From: CAWAVN01 sp963825075
GTDB lineage: Bacteria > Planctomycetota > Planctomycetia > Planctomycetales > Planctomycetaceae
Assembly (NCBI GenBank): GCA_963825075.1
Contig: CAWGRX010000035.1
Coordinates: 186,001-250,000, forward strand
Reading direction: 5' to 3'
DNA: 64,000 bases
Shown: piece after piece, positions 63,301-64,000 of the stretch
How positions within the stretch are numbered: position 1 is the stretch's first letter
Layout of the letters: each line of letters begins with the position of its first letter
Position numbers and translations under genes: made by a program
The notes under the pieces: model-generated
The model's database searches: none
What the model was told of the DNA's origin: nothing
The model's input: only the letters and a program-made list of their open reading frames with translations

Positions 63301-63427
63301 TCATGTCCGGGACGGCGTCGATTGGCAAATTCACGGCGGCATAAAGCCCCCCCATCGCCATCAAGCCGATCAACACCAACACCAAAAAGCGATTGTTGAG
63401 CGAGAACTCAATCAATTTTGATAACAT
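60341..63427 (-). CDS. CzcA/CusA-type RND heavy-metal efflux pump
   Basis: 1028 residues, the usual length for a metal-exporting RND subunit. NLPIDAVPDMTNVQVQVVT (35-53), YPVEWAMGGLPDVEEVRSIS near 72-91 and a transmembrane block with LGAIDFGLIVDSSVIMVENCIRR near 390-415 are characteristic of the HME group; the Asp and Glu in that helix belong to the proton path. Twelve membrane spans and two large periplasmic loops are visible. The second half mirrors the first (AVPMAATGGVFALALRDMPFSISAGVGFIALFGVAVLNG near 905-945). It should export Cu, Ag, Co, Zn or similar cations with the membrane-fusion protein that follows toward the window edge. Confidence 0.93.
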   Translation of the reverse strand: MLSKLIEFSLNNRFLVLVLIGLMAMGGLYAAVNLPIDAVPDMTNVQVQVVTDAGALSPIEVERYVTYPVEWAMGGLPDVEEVRSISRFGISVVTVVFKEKTDIYWARQQVANRIRQAESNIPPGYGKPELGPLTTALGEILQFEVKGEGYTPMELRTILEWDIAPRLREVAGVTEINTHGGFYKTYEVRPNPDRLASYGISLADLFQRLENNNVTAGGGYVVHHGEQQFIRGQSLVKSEDDLRQIVVHSVEGETPILLGDVADVVIAPMTRQGGVTRDGRGEAVTGLVMMLIGANSREVVQKAKARLEDIEETLPPGVSLDITYDRTALISRTLHTVLKNLTEGGTLVIIVLLFMLGSFRAGVVVALAIPLSMLFATNLMLATGITASLMSLGAIDFGLIVDSSVIMVENCIRRVSENHAGRPHKEVIRDAAIEVRKPTMFGELIIAVVYVPILALQGTEGKLFRPMALTVLFALAGSLVLSLTLMPALASLALPKRMEEKEVWLIRMIKKVYDPLVTRTIAHPVRTTLVSVGLFAASIPVGLYLGAEFMPRLVEGDLLIEAVRLPSASLEDSLTMSTQIEKLLRDRPEVKTVFCKTGRPEIANDVMGVHQTDVWVILKHHNEWPEGQTRENLIEEFSKLLNDNVPGVIFGFTQPIEMRVDELVAGVKADVAVLLYGNELEVLNKKAGQIEQVLRKIPGAADVKADYQANLTTLRIEPRPEQLALYGIDAARVMDVVSSLGGQDVGLVFDGARRFPIRVRIPEPWRENVYLLEQLPVFQAGDKSVPLKELATIRYEETPPSIEHESNRRRTYVQANVRGRDVATFVGEARRAVEKQVELPAGYEIRWGGDFENLQSASRRLAIITPIVLLVIFLLLHTSFGSARLALLIFLAVPMAATGGVFALALRDMPFSISAGVGFIALFGVAVLNGLVWVSAAEHLRLEGVEIHEVPHQTALVRLRPVLMTAMVASLGFLPMALSHGDGAEMQRPLATVVIGGLITSTLLTSLVVPAIYPWFAPKTLEPQTAEG

Positions 63428-63465
63428 CTTATTACCCGGCTCAATTTGTCAGATTGGTTTTTACG

Positions 63466-63630
63466 GAAATCCGAAGCACGAAATCCGAAACAAATTCAAA
63501 ATCCCAAATCCCAAGGCTCGAAACCCTGCGGAATCTCGGTTTCTGAAAAATCGCCGAACATAAAGGTTTGGGATTTCGACATTTGATCATTGGGATCTGT
63601 TTCGGATTTCGAGATTCGGATTTCGAATTT
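63466..63630. repeat. Repeat family D, paired inverted arms
   Basis: Left arm 63466-63514 (GAAATCCGAAGCACG, AAACAAATTCAAAATCCC), right arm 63589-63630 (TTTCGGATTTCG then GATTCGGATTTCGAATTT) as its complement, with about 75 nt between. It separates the pump from its fusion partner. Confidence 0.8.
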
Positions 63631-63637
63631 GCCCCCG

Positions 63638-64000
63638 CTATTCTTCTTCTTCCAACAGCAGTTCCGACTTCAGCAGGAACGCCCCCTTGTCCACAATTCT
63701 TTGCCCCGGTTTGAGGCCGTGCTTGACTTCGACCCACTCCGGCGTTTCCATGCCGGTGGCGACTTCCAGCCGCTCGTACCGCCCCGTGCCCGCCTCGGAG
63801 AACACAAACGTTTTGCCCTCGTGCTGCATCAGCGAGTCGGGGGAAACGGCCAGAACGTCTTTCGGCTGTCCCAGGGGAACTTTCACCCGCACGAACATCC
63901 CTGGCCGCAATTGGCCCCCGGAATTGTCGATCTCGGCGAACAACGGTAAGGCATGCGATTGCCCGGAGACTTCCCGCCCGATGTAAACCACCTTGGCCTT
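63638..64000 (-). CDS. RND membrane-fusion protein (CusB/HlyD type), 5' part outside window
   Basis: The last 120 residues; the N-terminus lies beyond the right edge. The visible part contains VVYIGREVSGQSHALPLFAEIDNSGGQLRPGMFVRVKVPLG, the beta-barrel domain end of the family, and DVLAVSPDSLMQHEGKTFVF followed by VKHGLKPGQRIVDKGAFLLKSELLLEEEE, the membrane-proximal domain. It is the periplasmic adaptor that joins the pump to an outer-membrane channel. Orientation and position upstream of the pump gene are the usual arrangement. Confidence 0.9.
   Translation of the reverse strand, partial: KAKVVYIGREVSGQSHALPLFAEIDNSGGQLRPGMFVRVKVPLGQPKDVLAVSPDSLMQHEGKTFVFSEAGTGRYERLEVATGMETPEWVEVKHGLKPGQRIVDKGAFLLKSELLLEEEE

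Overview
The window is GC-rich bacterial DNA that reads as a member of the Planctomycetota. The case rests on content: two sets of cytochrome-domain DUF1549/DUF1553 proteins paired with Tat-exported DUF1501 proteins, a DUF1570 protein with an HEATH zinc motif, an FHA-free two-lobed kinase-like protein, a DUF3500 protein, many secreted proteins of unknown function, poor Shine-Dalgarno usage and several families of hairpin-forming intergenic repeats. No rRNA, plasmid or phage functions were seen. One tRNA (Ser, UGA) is present. Genus cannot be fixed from this sequence alone.

Layout. 1-6160: the end of a VWA protein, a membrane coiled-coil protein, a secreted unknown, a CBS protein, a YbaK-type deacylase, tRNA-Ser and a long sparse stretch with a 64-residue cysteine-containing peptide. 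6161-15193 (minus): an apparent operon of eight membrane or membrane-linked proteins around a MutL/GlmL-type ASKHA ATPase, interrupted by a small inverted-repeat element carrying a truncated four-helix-bundle (S23/IVP) gene. No mutase or other catalytic partner lies nearby; this is the best candidate for an undescribed system. 15294-22711: a flavin-split-barrel protein, a secreted alpha/beta hydrolase, a STAS protein, a serine beta-lactamase-like protein, a DUF1570 protein and a large membrane protein. 22733-27239 (minus): WD40, DUF1501 and DUF1549/1553 trio. 27314-29738: a decayed tyrosine recombinase and a tandem pseudokinase. 29863-33774 (minus): an S49 peptidase-like lipoprotein and a Bax1 (DUF790)-XPB nuclease-helicase pair. 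33903-41212 (plus): a second DUF1549/1553 plus DUF1501 pair, a sodium/solute symporter and a DUF3500 protein. 41431-46546 (plus): a sugar-phosphate isomerase, an HTH-EIIA protein, an alpha/beta hydrolase lacking its nucleophile and two RbsC-type permeases without an ATPase. 46495-58170: a GT-C-like membrane protein, a PQQ-type propeller protein, a Gfo/Idh/MocA oxidoreductase, two secreted unknowns, an isomerase and an OprP-like porin. 58210-64000 (minus): a YheT hydrolase, a LOG-family protein, a CzcA/CusA-type RND pump and the end of its membrane-fusion partner.

About eleven otherwise good genes are broken by single-base slips, most of them in short homopolymers. That pattern is more like read or assembly error than gene decay, so those genes are given here as single features with the slip marked. 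Intergenic space is rich in dispersed inverted repeats of at least six families, listed individually.
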